The notes under the pieces: model-generated
Seen by the model: the letters and a program-made list of their open reading frames with translations, nothing else
The model's database searches: none
Told to the model about the DNA's origin: nothing
Assembly (NCBI GenBank): GCA_031274385.1
Contig: JAISQH010000318.1
Coordinates: 1 to 6,238, forward strand
Length of the DNA: 6,238 nucleotides
Origin: Planctomycetaceae bacterium
GTDB lineage: Bacteria > Planctomycetota > Planctomycetia > Pirellulales > Thermoguttaceae
Direction of reading: 5' to 3'
Part shown: positions 5,940-6,238 of the stretch, piece by piece
Layout of the letters: the number at the start of each line of letters is the position of its first letter
Position numbering within the stretch: the first letter of the stretch is position 1
Translations under genes and position numbers: made by a program

Positions 5940-5965
5940 GTCAATTATTTTGGTCAATCATTTTG
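5940..5965 (+). repeat. Two 13-base direct repeats (GTCAATNATTTTG)
   Basis: GTCAATTATTTTG (5940-5952) is followed directly by GTCAATCATTTTG (5953-5965), with one difference. It lies between the inverted repeats and the nested palindromic element. No function is evident. Confidence 0.7.
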
Positions 5966-5976
5966 GTATTGAATTA

Positions 5977-6228
5977 AAAACAACTCCGAAGGAGTTTCAT
6001 TTGGATAACCCCGTGCAAGCGGAGCGCAGCACGGGGTAAATCATCACGAACTGACCGGAACTCCGAAGGAGTTCAATTTTGAAGTTTGTGGTTCCATGAC
6101 ACACTGTCCCAAAATAAATCACCTTTTATTGAACTCCTATCGGAGTTCTCGTTTTGTTTGTACACTTACCCCGTGCTGCACTTCGTTGGCACGGGGTTAT
6201 CAAAATGAAACTCCTACGGAGTTGTTTT
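5977..6228. repeat. Nested palindromic intergenic repeat (AACTCC/GGAGTT and CCCCGTGC hairpins)
   Basis: A 252-base inverted repeat built of smaller hairpins in symmetric order. They are AACTCC-GAA-GGAGTT (5982-5996), ACCCCGTGC...GCACGGGGT (6008-6037), GAACTCC-GAA-GGAGTTC (6058-6074), GAACTCC-TATC-GGAGTTC (6131-6148), ACCCCGTGC...GCACGGGGT (6168-6197) and AACTCC-TAC-GGAGTT (6209-6223). The outer ends AAAACAACTCC and GGAGTTGTTTT are complementary. It has the look of a multicopy REP-like intergenic element. No ORF is present. Confidence 0.8.
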
Positions 6229-6238
6229 AGTTACTTTG

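Noticed and set aside
6008..6037. Rho-independent terminator formed by the ACCCCGTGC hairpin
   Set aside because: The stem is strong but lacks a T-tract on either strand, and it is duplicated within a larger symmetric repeat.

Overview
The window holds one bacterial gene block, all on the minus strand, read from about 5738 down to 352. It encodes the inner-membrane assembly platform of a type II secretion / type IV pilus-like machine. The order is a GspL-like protein (actin-like PilM part fused to a PilN part), a GspM/PilO-like protein, the GspE/PilB-family ATPase and the GspF/PilC-family membrane protein. Only the ATPase and GspF carry unmistakable family motifs; the first two are assigned from architecture and position. 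No secretin, pseudopilin or prepilin peptidase gene lies in the window.

Layout, left to right: 1-351 has no intact gene and holds the end of a dispersed repeat plus a short ORF remnant that may come from a transposase. gspF is at 352-1587. A 303-base spacer is almost filled by a candidate miniature element (1604-1886). gspE is at 1891-3342. A 103-base spacer carries heptamer repeats. The GspM/PilO-like gene is at 3446-4195. A 118-base spacer consists almost wholly of convergent heptamer arrays. The GspL-like gene is at 4314-5738. The last 500 bases have no gene: an AT-rich stretch with overlapping inverted repeats (5781-5965), then a 252-base nested palindromic repeat (5977-6228).

The proteins would work as one complex. 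The ATPase in the cytoplasm drives pseudopilin assembly through GspF. The GspL-like and GspM-like proteins dock the ATPase to the membrane and reach into the periplasm with coiled-coil and ferredoxin-like parts. The shared orientation and order suggest one transcription unit, although the spacers (103-303 bases) are long for an operon.

The most unusual property is that every spacer inside this presumed operon is filled by a different short-repeat structure, usually two arrays facing each other. The repeats reach right up to stop and start codons, and in two cases appear to supply the stop codon. The organism is a Gram-negative-type bacterium with moderately AT-rich DNA. Dispersed intergenic words such as TTTGCGCGCAAA and AACTCCGAAGGAGTT recall repeat-rich Planctomycetota and similar genomes, but the sequence alone does not prove the phylum.
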